Positions 25,551-32,828 of a stretch of 64,000 nt of DNA are shown piece after piece. A program made the translations under genes and the position numbers. Below the pieces are notes generated by a model, which was given only the letters and a program-made list of their open reading frames with translations, did no database searches and was not told the origin of the DNA. The stretch comes from DATKAS01 sp963733765 (GTDB taxonomy: Bacteria; Actinomycetota; Acidimicrobiia; Acidimicrobiales; DATKAS01). The DNA lies in assembly GCA_963733765.1 (NCBI GenBank), contig CAVTEI010000007.1:434001-498000 (forward strand). Direction: 5' to 3'. Position 1 is the stretch's first letter. Each line of letters starts with the position of its first letter.

Positions 25551-26210
25551 GTGAGCACGCCTCGACGCCTCACCGACCAGGGTCGGGAGCGCAAGCAACA
25601 GCTCCTCGACCAGGCGGCTGACCTGTTCTCGCGCCGTGGGTACGCGGACACACGCGTCGTCGACATCTGCGAGGCGGCGGGCGTTGCGAAGGGCCTCTTC
25701 TACTGGTACTTCGAGAACAAGGAAGCGCTGTTCGGCGAGCTCGTCACCAGCATGAGGCTCCGACTCCGGCGGGCGCAGTCGGATGCGATGGATCCGACCA
25801 CCGATCCGCTGGTCCGCCTCCGTCAGGGTGCGGAGGCGTCGCTTCGCTTCATGGCCGGGCATGCGCCCTTCTTCGCACTGCTCGAGGTGGAGAACCGCAA
25901 CCAGACCTGGACCGAGCTGATGCGCGAGGGCACCGAGATCCACGCGCACGACGTGGCCGCGCTCATCCGCGAAGGAATCGAGCTCGGTCTCGTGCGCGAC
26001 GACGATCCCGACCTGATGGCGTACGGCGTCGTTGGTGTCGTGTCGACCTACAGCCACTTCCAGCGCACGGGGCGGTTGCGGGCGACGCCCGACGAGATCG
26101 CCGACGTCGTCGGTCGCTTCGTGGTGCGGAGCCTGGCCGCCGATGACGAGATCGCTCGGCGTGCGGAAGGCCCAGCCCCGCCCGTGCCCACCGCGAGCGC
26201 GCTGGGCTAG
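25551..26210 (+). CDS. TetR-family transcriptional regulator
   Basis: A 219-residue regulator starting GTG 25551. The N-terminal HTH reads RKQQLLDQAADLFSRRGYAD, then VVDICEAAGVAKGLFYWYF and ENKEALFGELV, the canonical TetR domain. The C-terminal ligand domain (to about residue 200) has TPDEIADVVGRFVVRSLA. It is divergent from the ferredoxin-esterase pair and 43 bp upstream of the SCP2-like gene; its TAG stop forms the start of that gene's TAGCGT box. The ligand is unknown; an acyl-CoA or lipid is possible given the neighbours (inference). Confidence 0.93.
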   Translation: MSTPRRLTDQGRERKQQLLDQAADLFSRRGYADTRVVDICEAAGVAKGLFYWYFENKEALFGELVTSMRLRLRRAQSDAMDPTTDPLVRLRQGAEASLRFMAGHAPFFALLEVENRNQTWTELMREGTEIHAHDVAALIREGIELGLVRDDDPDLMAYGVVGVVSTYSHFQRTGRLRATPDEIADVVGRFVVRSLAADDEIARRAEGPAPPVPTASALG

Positions 26211-26213
26211 CGT
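26208..26213 (+). promoter_or_regulatory. -10-like TAGCGT before the SCP2 gene, overlapping the TetR stop
   Basis: The hexamer starts with the TetR TAG stop. The expected transcript would have a leader of about 35 nt with AGGAG 8 nt before GTG 26254, so this promoter is leadered. Confidence 0.5.
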
Positions 26214-26253
26214 GCCGCCGGACCGACCCTGACGACCACAAGGAGCCAGCACA

Positions 26254-26655
26254 GTGGGACACGAGTTCCTGAGCGACGACTGGATCAATGCCGCGAAGGC
26301 GATCCGCGACAAGTACGCGAGCGAGATCACGACGAAGCCTCCGGCGATCAAGATGAACCAGGTCATCACCGAGACGCCGAGCGGCGAGGACATCAAGATG
26401 TTCCTCGACACCTCGTCCGGCGAGATGGTGATGGACAAGGGTGAGCTGCCCGACGCCGACGTCACGATCACGCTGCCTTACGACGTGGCCAAGAAGCAGA
26501 TGGTCGATCAGGACCAGGCCGCCGCGATGCAGGCATTCATGAGCGGCAAGGTCAAGGTGCAGGGCGACATGATGAAGCTGATGGGCATGCAGAGCATGGG
26601 CGCCGACCCCGTCACCGGGAAGATCAACGACGAGATCAAGGAGATGACCGCTTAG
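26254..26655 (+). CDS. SCP2 sterol-binding-domain protein
   Basis: A 133-residue protein starting GTG 26254 (AGGAG upstream): GHEFLSDDWINAAKAIRDKY, then VDQDQAAAMQAFMSGKVKVQ and GDMMKLMGMQSM, the hallmark end of the SCP2 fold (FxxGKxKxxGDxxK). Such proteins bind sterols, acyl-CoAs or other lipids in a hydrophobic tunnel. Met-rich near the C-terminus. It ends 1 bp before the stop of the convergent MFS gene. The association with a TetR regulator suggests lipid or steroid metabolism (inference). Confidence 0.88.
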   Translation: MGHEFLSDDWINAAKAIRDKYASEITTKPPAIKMNQVITETPSGEDIKMFLDTSSGEMVMDKGELPDADVTITLPYDVAKKQMVDQDQAAAMQAFMSGKVKVQGDMMKLMGMQSMGADPVTGKINDEIKEMTA

Positions 26656-26656
26656 G

Positions 26657-28174
26657 TCAGCGTGACACCGGCGTCAGCGCCCCTCGGCGGATCACCAGCG
26701 CGCAGACTGCGCCGAGCGCCGCGACACCGGCGCCGACGAGATAGGCGTCGCTGTACGACGCGATCAGTCCAACGGCCTCCTCGCGCGACGCCTGCACGGT
26801 CTGCATGATCTGAATACCGGCGACCACACCCACCTGCGCGGCGAGCTGCTGCGTCGCGCCCGCGACGCCGAAGTCGGCCTCGTCGACGGTGTTGGCGATC
26901 GTCGCTGCCATCGAAGGCGAGGACGCGCCGAGGCCCATGCCCGACAGCACCATCGCGAAGATGATGTACGCGTAGCCCGTGTCGAGATCGACTCCTGAGA
27001 GCACGACCATCGATGCCGAGATCAGCAGCGATCCGCCGATGCCCATCCCCCTTATTCCGACGCGTGCAGCCAAGTACCCCGCGGCCGGGCCGGTGAGGGC
27101 GAACGCGAGCGGTCTGAAGATGGAGAGCAGGCCCGTCTTGGTGGTGCCGTAGCCGAGGCCGTCGGCGAGCAGGAGGGGCGTGAGGATGAAGCCGCCCATG
27201 TACGCGAAGTTCGTGAAGAACTGCACGGCGATCGGGCCCGCGAAGTTGCGGTCGCGGAAGTAGTCGAGCTTCAGCAGCGGATCCCTTGCCCGGCGCTCGT
27301 ACGCGATGAAGGCCGCCATCGCGAAGGGACACATCAGCAACGACACGACGACCACCGTGTTCGACCATCCCCACGCGGCGCCTCGGTTGAGGCCGAACAG
27401 CAGGCTGGTCACCGACAGGGCCAGCAGGCCAGCGCCCGCGAGATCGAACCGCACCCCCTTTTGGCGCTCCGTCTCCGGCAGAAGCGCCAGCGCGACCAGG
27501 AAGCCGGCGAGGCACAGCGGCACCTGCGCGGCGAAGATCCACCGCCAGCCGAACGCCTCGACGATCGGGGCACCGACGACGACACCGAGCACCGGCCCGC
27601 CGGCGTTCGCGAACGACCAGTACCCGAGCGCTTTGACGCGCTGCTCGGGCTCGAAGACCCGGTTGAGCATGGCCATCGATGCGGGTCCGGTTGCCGCGCC
27701 GATCCCGGCGCCGAGCACGCGGAACAGGATGAGCGTGGGCGCGCTCCACGCCAGCGCGGTGAAGCCGGCGAAGATGCCCGCGCCCGCGATGCCGATGAGG
27801 TAGAGCTTCTTGTAACCGAAGAGGTCGCCGGCCTTGCCGAGCGTCGGGCCGACGATGCCGTACGCGAGCAGCGGGCCCGTGATCACCCACGCCAACGTGG
27901 CCTGGCTCGCGTCGAGGTCGCCGGCGATCGTCGGGATCGACACCGCGAGCAACGTCACGGTGAACCCCACCGTGAACAAGCCGAACAGCGCGGTCGAGAG
28001 GACCAGCCAGGGGTACCGGTCGCTCGCCTCGACCTTGCGCACGAGCTTGTGGCGAAGGAGAAGCGGCCACGGGACGACGTTGACCTCGTCGAGGCCCGGC
28101 GCCTCGATGACGAGATCGCCCCGTCCCTTGCCCGCGGGATGCAGCTCGCGCGGGGTCGGGTCCGTCCTCGTCAT
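26657..28174 (-). CDS. DHA2-type MFS drug-efflux-like transporter
   Basis: A 505-residue, about 14-helix transporter. A 57-residue soluble N-terminus precedes WLVLSTALFGLFTVGFTVTLLAVSIPTIA, which carries the DHA2 first-helix pattern. LAWVITGPLLAYGIVGPTLGKAGDLFGYKK is motif A, and GAGIGAATGPASMAMLNRVF follows. Members expel drugs, dyes or lipids using the proton gradient. ATG 28174 is 9 nt after a TAGGGT box and shares a 30-bp divergent gap and a small palindrome with the methyltransferase gene. Confidence 0.9.
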   Translation of the reverse strand: MTRTDPTPRELHPAGKGRGDLVIEAPGLDEVNVVPWPLLLRHKLVRKVEASDRYPWLVLSTALFGLFTVGFTVTLLAVSIPTIAGDLDASQATLAWVITGPLLAYGIVGPTLGKAGDLFGYKKLYLIGIAGAGIFAGFTALAWSAPTLILFRVLGAGIGAATGPASMAMLNRVFEPEQRVKALGYWSFANAGGPVLGVVVGAPIVEAFGWRWIFAAQVPLCLAGFLVALALLPETERQKGVRFDLAGAGLLALSVTSLLFGLNRGAAWGWSNTVVVVSLLMCPFAMAAFIAYERRARDPLLKLDYFRDRNFAGPIAVQFFTNFAYMGGFILTPLLLADGLGYGTTKTGLLSIFRPLAFALTGPAAGYLAARVGIRGMGIGGSLLISASMVVLSGVDLDTGYAYIIFAMVLSGMGLGASSPSMAATIANTVDEADFGVAGATQQLAAQVGVVAGIQIMQTVQASREEAVGLIASYSDAYLVGAGVAALGAVCALVIRRGALTPVSR

Positions 28175-28182
28175 CGACCGCC

Positions 28183-28199
28183 GACCCTAACGTAGGGTC
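28183..28199. promoter_or_regulatory. GACCCTA-ACG-TAGGGTC palindrome containing two divergent -10 boxes
   Basis: Each arm is a TAGGGT hexamer in opposite directions: minus 28184-28189 is 9 nt from the MFS ATG, and plus 28193-28198 is 6 nt from the methyltransferase GTG. The whole divergent gap is 30 bp, so both mRNAs would be leaderless from a symmetric promoter. Confidence 0.55.
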
Positions 28200-28204
28200 C
28201 GATC

Positions 28205-28951
28205 GTGGCGACCGGGGACGAGCGGCTCAACCGGCGGTACTGGGAGACCACAAGTGCCGAGTATCAAGCCGAGCACGCGGCCGAGCTCGAAGCGGCCCCG
28301 CTCGCGTGGGGCACGTGGCGCATCCCCGAGCAGACCGTCGGCGCGCTCGGCGATCTTCGTGATCTCGACGTGCTCGAGCTGGGGTGCGGCGGCGGCCAGT
28401 GGTCGGTCGCGCTCGCTTCTCGTGAGGTGCGGGTCATGGCGCTCGACTTCTCGTCCGGCCAGCTCGCGTACGCCACGAAGCTCGCGACGCACCACCGCGT
28501 CGACGTGCCGTTCATCCAAGCGAGCGCCGAGGCGATCCCATTCGCCGACGGGTCGTTCGACCTCGTGTTCTGCGATCACGGCGCAATGACGTTCGCGGCA
28601 CCCGAACGGTCGGTCCCCGAGGTGTCCCGCATCCTGCGCCCAGAGGGGCGCTTGATCTTCTGCAACTCGACGCCTTTGCGCGCGATGTGTCTCGACTCCG
28701 AGTGGCAGCTGACGACGACGCTGCACCGGCCCGCGTTCGGGATGCGACGCCTCACCGACGGTGAGTCGGTCGACTTCGTGCTCTCCCACGGCGAGTGGAT
28801 CCGCCTCCTCCGGTCCTCGGACTTGCTCCTCGACGACCTCATCGAGCTGCAGCCGCCTCCGGGGGCAACGACCACCTATCCGTGGTATTCGTCGTACGAA
28901 TGGGCCAGCCAATGGCCGGCGGAGGAGATCTGGATCGCGCAGAAGCGGTGA
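28205..28951 (+). CDS. SAM-dependent methyltransferase (class I)
   Basis: A 248-residue enzyme from GTG 28205: RRYWETTSAEYQAEHAAELE, motif I VLELGCGGGQWSVALA, motif II-like VMALDFSSGQLAYA, acidic QASAEAIPFADGSFDLVFCD (motif III) and RILRPEGRLIFCNSTPL. The overall pattern matches methyltransferase type 11 proteins of unknown substrate, widespread in actinobacteria. It is the first of three closely spaced plus-strand genes with two GNAT acetyltransferases. Confidence 0.9.
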   Translation: MATGDERLNRRYWETTSAEYQAEHAAELEAAPLAWGTWRIPEQTVGALGDLRDLDVLELGCGGGQWSVALASREVRVMALDFSSGQLAYATKLATHHRVDVPFIQASAEAIPFADGSFDLVFCDHGAMTFAAPERSVPEVSRILRPEGRLIFCNSTPLRAMCLDSEWQLTTTLHRPAFGMRRLTDGESVDFVLSHGEWIRLLRSSDLLLDDLIELQPPPGATTTYPWYSSYEWASQWPAEEIWIAQKR

Positions 28952-28968
28952 GCCGAGCGGAGGCCAGC

Positions 28969-29784
28969 ATGGAGGACACCGTGGCGGAGCAACACGAGAT
29001 GGAGGACGGGTGGCTCCCGTCGACCCCCGAGGACGACACTCTGCTTCGGCAGTACGTGCTCGCCTTTGCCGATCGGGTCGAACACGACGCTCTAGCGATG
29101 GGACAGCCGGTTCTTCGTAACGAGCTCGCCGTAATGGCGAACACCGCCATCCCCTTCGCGCTCGCCAACTCCGTCGCGCTGGTGCGGCCGCTCCGAGTTG
29201 AGGAATGGCCCGAGCTCGTCGGCGCGGCGACTCGCCTCTACGGGCCGAAGCCCTTCACGATCTGGAGCGCATGGCCGACTCCCGACCTGCGCCCACGCGG
29301 ACTCCGCCTCGGTGGCCATCCGCCGTTCATGATGCGCCCGACCGGCCCGTCCAGCACCGCAGGTCCTGCTGACCTCGCGATCCACCGCGTCACCGATGCC
29401 GCAGGCATGCAGCAGTTCGCCGAGACGTTCGCGAGGTGCTACCCGGTGCCAGAGCTCGCCGCGCTCGAGGCTGGCGCGTGGGTTGACGAGCGCGTACTTC
29501 ATGACGACAGCTGCTGGTTCGTGGGAAGCGTCGACGGGCGCCCTGTGGCGACCGGCGCGGCATCGTGCACGCGGGGCGTGAACATGGTCGAGTTCATCAG
29601 CGTCGACGCGACGCTGCGAGGACGAGGTTTCGGCGCGGCGATCACATGGGCGGCGACGCTCGCCCAGCCGGACCTCCCGGCTGTGCTCATCGCGAGCGAC
29701 GACGGACGGCCTGTGTACGAGCGCATGGGCTACGCGACGATCTGTCGATTCACGCTCTGGATGGGACCGGGCGCCGATGGCTGA
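28969..29784 (+). CDS. GNAT-family N-acetyltransferase
   Basis: A 271-residue protein from ATG 28969 (GGAGG 5 nt upstream; a GTG at 28948 overlapping the previous stop is an alternative). The C-terminal GNAT fold has NMVEFISVDATLRGRGFGAA (acetyl-CoA loop R-G-x-G-x-A), LIASDDGRPVYERMGY and TICRFTLWMG. The N-terminal half, with a duplicated-looking DLAIHRVTDAAGMQQFAETF, may be a second degenerate GNAT-like lobe. The substrate is unknown. It overlaps the next GNAT gene by 8 bp. Confidence 0.85.
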   Translation: MEDTVAEQHEMEDGWLPSTPEDDTLLRQYVLAFADRVEHDALAMGQPVLRNELAVMANTAIPFALANSVALVRPLRVEEWPELVGAATRLYGPKPFTIWSAWPTPDLRPRGLRLGGHPPFMMRPTGPSSTAGPADLAIHRVTDAAGMQQFAETFARCYPVPELAALEAGAWVDERVLHDDSCWFVGSVDGRPVATGAASCTRGVNMVEFISVDATLRGRGFGAAITWAATLAQPDLPAVLIASDDGRPVYERMGYATICRFTLWMGPGADG

Positions 29785-30227
29785 ATACGAGTGGATCCAC
29801 GAGATCCAAGCGGTCGACTGGGACGAGCTGAGCGACCTCTACCGCGTCGCGCCGCTCGGCATCAAGCCGCCCGACGCGCTGCGCACAGTCTTCGGCAACA
29901 GCATGTTCCGCTGCTTCGCCTACGCCGACGGCCGGCTCGTCGGCGCCGGGACGTGCGCTCGCGGACGGCCTCGACTGCGCGTACATCGCCGACGTCGCCG
30001 TACATCCCGACGAGCAGGGCCAAGGTCTCGGCAAGGAGATCATCCGCCGGCTCGTCGAGCAGGCGGGCGGGCACAAGAAGATCATCCTGTACGCGAACCC
30101 GGGCAAGGAGGGCTTCTATCTCAAGCTCGGGTTCCTCCCGATGAAGACCGCAATGGGGATGTGGCACGACCAGGCCGCCGCCATCGCCGCCGGCGTCCTC
30201 GACGGCTCAGACGAAGCAGCGCTCTAG
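29777..30227 (+). CDS. GNAT-family N-acetyltransferase (frameshift near 29955)
   Basis: About 149 residues. ATG 29777 begins MAEYEWIHEIQAVDWDELSD and continues VFGNSMFRCFAYADGRLVGA. A frame break then leads to CAYIADVAVHPDEQGQGLGK (acetyl-CoA binding Q-G-x-G-K), IIRRLVEQAGGHKKIILYAN and KEGFYLKLGFLPMKTAMGM, ending at TAG 30227. This is a compact single-domain GNAT of the arylamine/aminoglycoside-type fold with unknown substrate. It is the last gene of the methyltransferase-GNAT-GNAT run. Confidence 0.82.
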
Positions 30228-30237
30228 GCCTTCAACT

Positions 30238-30321
30238 GGCGGCGCAGTGCGCCGCTGGGTGCGCGAAGCACCGATTGTCGAGCGAAGCGAGCAGGAGCCG
30301 TGCGGCGAGCACGGCGACGTG
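30238..30321 (+). repeat. REP-like intergenic repeat, copy A
   Basis: GGCGGCGCAGTGCGCCGC forms a hairpin, GTGCGCGAAGCAC a second, then ATTGTCGAGCGAAGCGAGC. It matches copies at 45626-45816 and 48765-48854 but is shortened after GAGCCG. It lies between the convergent GNAT and carotenoid-oxygenase genes. Confidence 0.7.
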
Positions 30322-30323
30322 GA

Positions 30324-31664
30324 CTAAAGGGCGTCGGGCACCCAGTTGCCGTGGAAGCCGAATGGCACCCGCTGCGGCAAGTGCACGGTCGCCACGGGCT
30401 CACCCGTGAAGTCCTGCGCATGCAGGATCACGAGGTCGCTGCGATCCGTCGTCGAGTCGTAGACGAGCGTCATCACGTACCCGTCGTCCTCGGCTGAGTC
30501 CGCGGTTGCAGGGATGAACACCGGCTCCGCGGCGTGGCGCTGTGCTCCGTAGTCGTGGACCTCGCTGCTCCCGTCGCGCAGGTCGTGCTTCACGTTGCCC
30601 GCGCCGAGCAGGCCGGGAAGTGTCGCGACCGTGTAGCCGAACCGGTAGGGCTTGCCGACGAGCCGCTCGTCGTGACGAGGGAACTCCTGCCCGCGGTCAT
30701 CGAGGCGCTCCTCGACGACCTTGCCGTTCGACAGGTCGAGCGTCCAACGATCAAGCGTGGGCGTGCCTTCGTCGGGGCCGAGGAGCTGGTCGGCGAACAT
30801 CCGGGGATGGCGCACGGCGTCGAACACCACGCGGTCGCCGTCGTCGAAGGTGTTCATCGGGTGGAAGACGTAGCAGGGGTCGATCTCGAACCACTTGACG
30901 TCGCTGTTGCCGCCCGATCGGGGCAGCACGCCGATGCGCGCCGGATACGAGGGATCCCACTTGTAGGGGAAGGCTCCCGACATCGCGAGATCGAGGTTGA
31001 ACACGCAGGGAAGGTCCAGCACGATCACGTGCCCCGACGAGAGGCCCATGTCGTGCAACATCGGCGCACCGGTGGTCTCGATGGGTACCACCTTCGTGAC
31101 CTTCCCGGAGGCGTCGACGACGATGTACTGCACCTGATTGCCGAGGCCCCACCAGTAGCAGACCGCATGCAGCTCGCCAGTGTCCGGGTCGCGCTTCGGA
31201 TGCGCGGTGTATCCATTCGGCAACGTGCCGTCGAAGTCGCCACGCGTCACCGTGTCGAGCTCGTAGCTCATCTCGATCGGACGACCGCCCGCCTCGACGA
31301 TGGCAAGCGTCTTGCCCGCGTGTCCGATCACGTTGGTGTTCGCCGCGAAGTCCATGTCGGCGTGGATGGCCCCGCCGGGGTCCGGCACGCCGAGCGCGGC
31401 TGGCACTCCGCCGGCGCGGACCCAACGGTTGCGATACCACTCGGCCTTGCCGTCGAGCAGCCGGACGCCGTGCACCATCCCGTCGCCCGTGAACCAGTGA
31501 TAGGTCGCCGGATCGACTGGTCCGACGGGGTTGGGTCCGTTCCGGAGGTAGCGCCCCCGCAACGTCTCGGGGATCCTGCCGGTCACCGGCAGATCGAGCG
31601 CCGTCACCTCGTCGGTGACAGGAGCGAAGTTGCCTTCCAGGTATGCGCTGCCGACCACGGTCAT
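30324..31664 (-). CDS. Carotenoid cleavage dioxygenase family protein
   Basis: A 446-residue non-heme iron oxygenase from ATG 31664 (GGAGG 6 nt upstream). Four iron-binding histidines are visible: TAHPKRDPDTG, MLHDMGLSSGH, CYVFHPMNTF and the final FGFHGNWVP. Other motifs are RYLRNGPNP and HWFTGDGMVHGV. It cleaves a double bond of a carotenoid, apocarotenoid or stilbene with O2. The N-terminus has no signal peptide, so it is cytoplasmic. No carotenoid synthesis gene is adjacent, so the substrate is open. Confidence 0.93.
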   Translation of the reverse strand: MTVVGSAYLEGNFAPVTDEVTALDLPVTGRIPETLRGRYLRNGPNPVGPVDPATYHWFTGDGMVHGVRLLDGKAEWYRNRWVRAGGVPAALGVPDPGGAIHADMDFAANTNVIGHAGKTLAIVEAGGRPIEMSYELDTVTRGDFDGTLPNGYTAHPKRDPDTGELHAVCYWWGLGNQVQYIVVDASGKVTKVVPIETTGAPMLHDMGLSSGHVIVLDLPCVFNLDLAMSGAFPYKWDPSYPARIGVLPRSGGNSDVKWFEIDPCYVFHPMNTFDDGDRVVFDAVRHPRMFADQLLGPDEGTPTLDRWTLDLSNGKVVEERLDDRGQEFPRHDERLVGKPYRFGYTVATLPGLLGAGNVKHDLRDGSSEVHDYGAQRHAAEPVFIPATADSAEDDGYVMTLVYDSTTDRSDLVILHAQDFTGEPVATVHLPQRVPFGFHGNWVPDAL

Positions 31665-31801
31665 CGCTGACCTCCACATCTGCTCAGTCTTGACTGCTCG
31701 GTCTCGGACGGTCCGAACCGGAGTATTAGCAGCCTCGCGCCGATCCGCGCCGGGGTCAAGGTCTCAGCTGTGTGACGTCGGCCATGACCGTCCGCCGTTT
31801 C

Positions 31802-31842
31802 TCTTGGCGCGTTCGGGTCTCTGATACCCGCTGGCGCCAAGA
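31802..31842 (-). repeat. CTTGGCGC-type hairpin repeat, copy 2 (terminator-like, after SDR)
   Basis: TCTTGGCGC (31802-31810) pairs with GCGCCAAGA (31834-31842), with an inner CGGGT/ACCCG stem. It lies 14 bp beyond the SDR stop and is related to the hairpin at 8381-8419. The rest of the 31665-31855 gap holds the carotenoid-oxygenase leader, with a loose inverted repeat at 31699-31720 and a TAATACT box. Confidence 0.6.
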
Positions 31843-31855
31843 AAACCGGCCCGGG

Positions 31856-32743
31856 CTACTCCGCGGGGGCGGCCAGCTTGCTGAGCTCGGACTGCAGGCC
31901 GGCGACCGTCCAGCGCTCGTCCTGCTCGACGCCGTCGCCCATCTTCCACGACTGGAACTTCTTCACCTGGCCGCCCTGGACGAAGAACGTCTCGCCCGTG
32001 AACGGGCAGTCTGCGGTGGCGAGGTACGCGACGAGGGGCGAGATGTTCGCCGGATCCCAGATGTCGAACGAACCGGGATCGTCGGGGGCCTTGATGATGT
32101 CGCCGAGACCGGGCGTCGCTTCGGTGAGACGCGTGCGCGCTGCCGGCGCGATGCAGTTCACCTTCACGCCGTAGCGCGAAAGCTCCTTTGCGGCGATCTG
32201 CGTGAACGTCGCAATGCCCGACTTCGCGGCGCCGTAGTTCGTCTGGCCGGGGTTGGACAGCAGACCCGACGTCGACGACGTGTTGATCACGTTCGCGTGC
32301 ACGGTCTCGCCCGCCTTCACCTTCTCGCGCCAGTACGCCGCGGCCCAGCGCGTGGGCACGAAGTGGCCCTTGAGATGCACGGCCACAACGGCGTCCCACT
32401 CCTCCTCGGTCATGTTCACGAGGACGCGGTCACGCAGGATGCCCGCGTTGTTGACGAGGATGTCGAGCTGGCCGAACGCCTCGACCGCGGCGTTCACCAT
32501 GCGTTGGCCGCCTTCCCAGCTCGCGACGTTGTCGGCGTTGGCGACCGCTTCGCCACCCATCTTCTCGATCTCGTGCACGACTTGCTCAGCCGGCGTGCGA
32601 TCGTCGCCCGTGCCGTCGGGGTTGCCACCGAGGTCGTTGACGACGACCTTCGCACCCTCAGCCGCAAAGAGCAGCGCGTGCTCGCGGCCGATGCCGCGAC
32701 CCGCGCCCGTGATGATGGCGACGCGTCCATCGAGAGCGCCCAT
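31856..32743 (-). CDS. Short-chain dehydrogenase (beta-oxidation / 17-beta-HSD4-like)
   Basis: A 295-residue SDR. MGALDGRVAIITGAGRGIGREHALLF (NAD site), VNDLGGNPDGTG, DILVNNAGILRDRVLVNMTE, catalytic Ser in NTSSTSGLLSNPGQTNYGAAKSG with Y-x3-K. The VNDLGG and NNAGILRD features match the dehydrogenase domain of multifunctional beta-oxidation enzymes (3-hydroxyacyl-CoA dehydrogenase type). The C-terminal ~35 residues (KKFQSWKMGDGVEQDERWTV) extend past the core. It has its own TAGCGT promoter plus a leader with GGGGAG 6 nt before ATG. Confidence 0.92.
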   Translation of the reverse strand: MGALDGRVAIITGAGRGIGREHALLFAAEGAKVVVNDLGGNPDGTGDDRTPAEQVVHEIEKMGGEAVANADNVASWEGGQRMVNAAVEAFGQLDILVNNAGILRDRVLVNMTEEEWDAVVAVHLKGHFVPTRWAAAYWREKVKAGETVHANVINTSSTSGLLSNPGQTNYGAAKSGIATFTQIAAKELSRYGVKVNCIAPAARTRLTEATPGLGDIIKAPDDPGSFDIWDPANISPLVAYLATADCPFTGETFFVQGGQVKKFQSWKMGDGVEQDERWTVAGLQSELSKLAAPAE

Positions 32744-32775
32744 GGATGACTCCCCTCACTCGAGTGTGCGGGGGC

Positions 32776-32781
32776 ACGCTA
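32776..32781 (-). promoter_or_regulatory. -10-like TAGCGT upstream of SDR (leadered)
   Basis: The hexamer lies 32 nt before ATG 32743. A purine-rich AGGGGAG precedes the start, so this mRNA has a leader. Confidence 0.45.
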
Positions 32782-32797
32782 GGCGTCGGCCGCCGTA

Positions 32798-32828
32798 ACT
32801 CGCTAACCGAGGGACTCGCTAACCGAGG
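32798..32828 (-). repeat. 16-bp tandem duplication of the pknB 3' end
   Basis: ACTCGCTAACCGAGG occurs at 32798-32812 and again at 32814-32828. The second copy contains the kinase stop codon and last codons, the first lies just beyond. It is a small replication-slippage duplication with a CTCG/CGAG hairpin in each unit. Confidence 0.6.
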
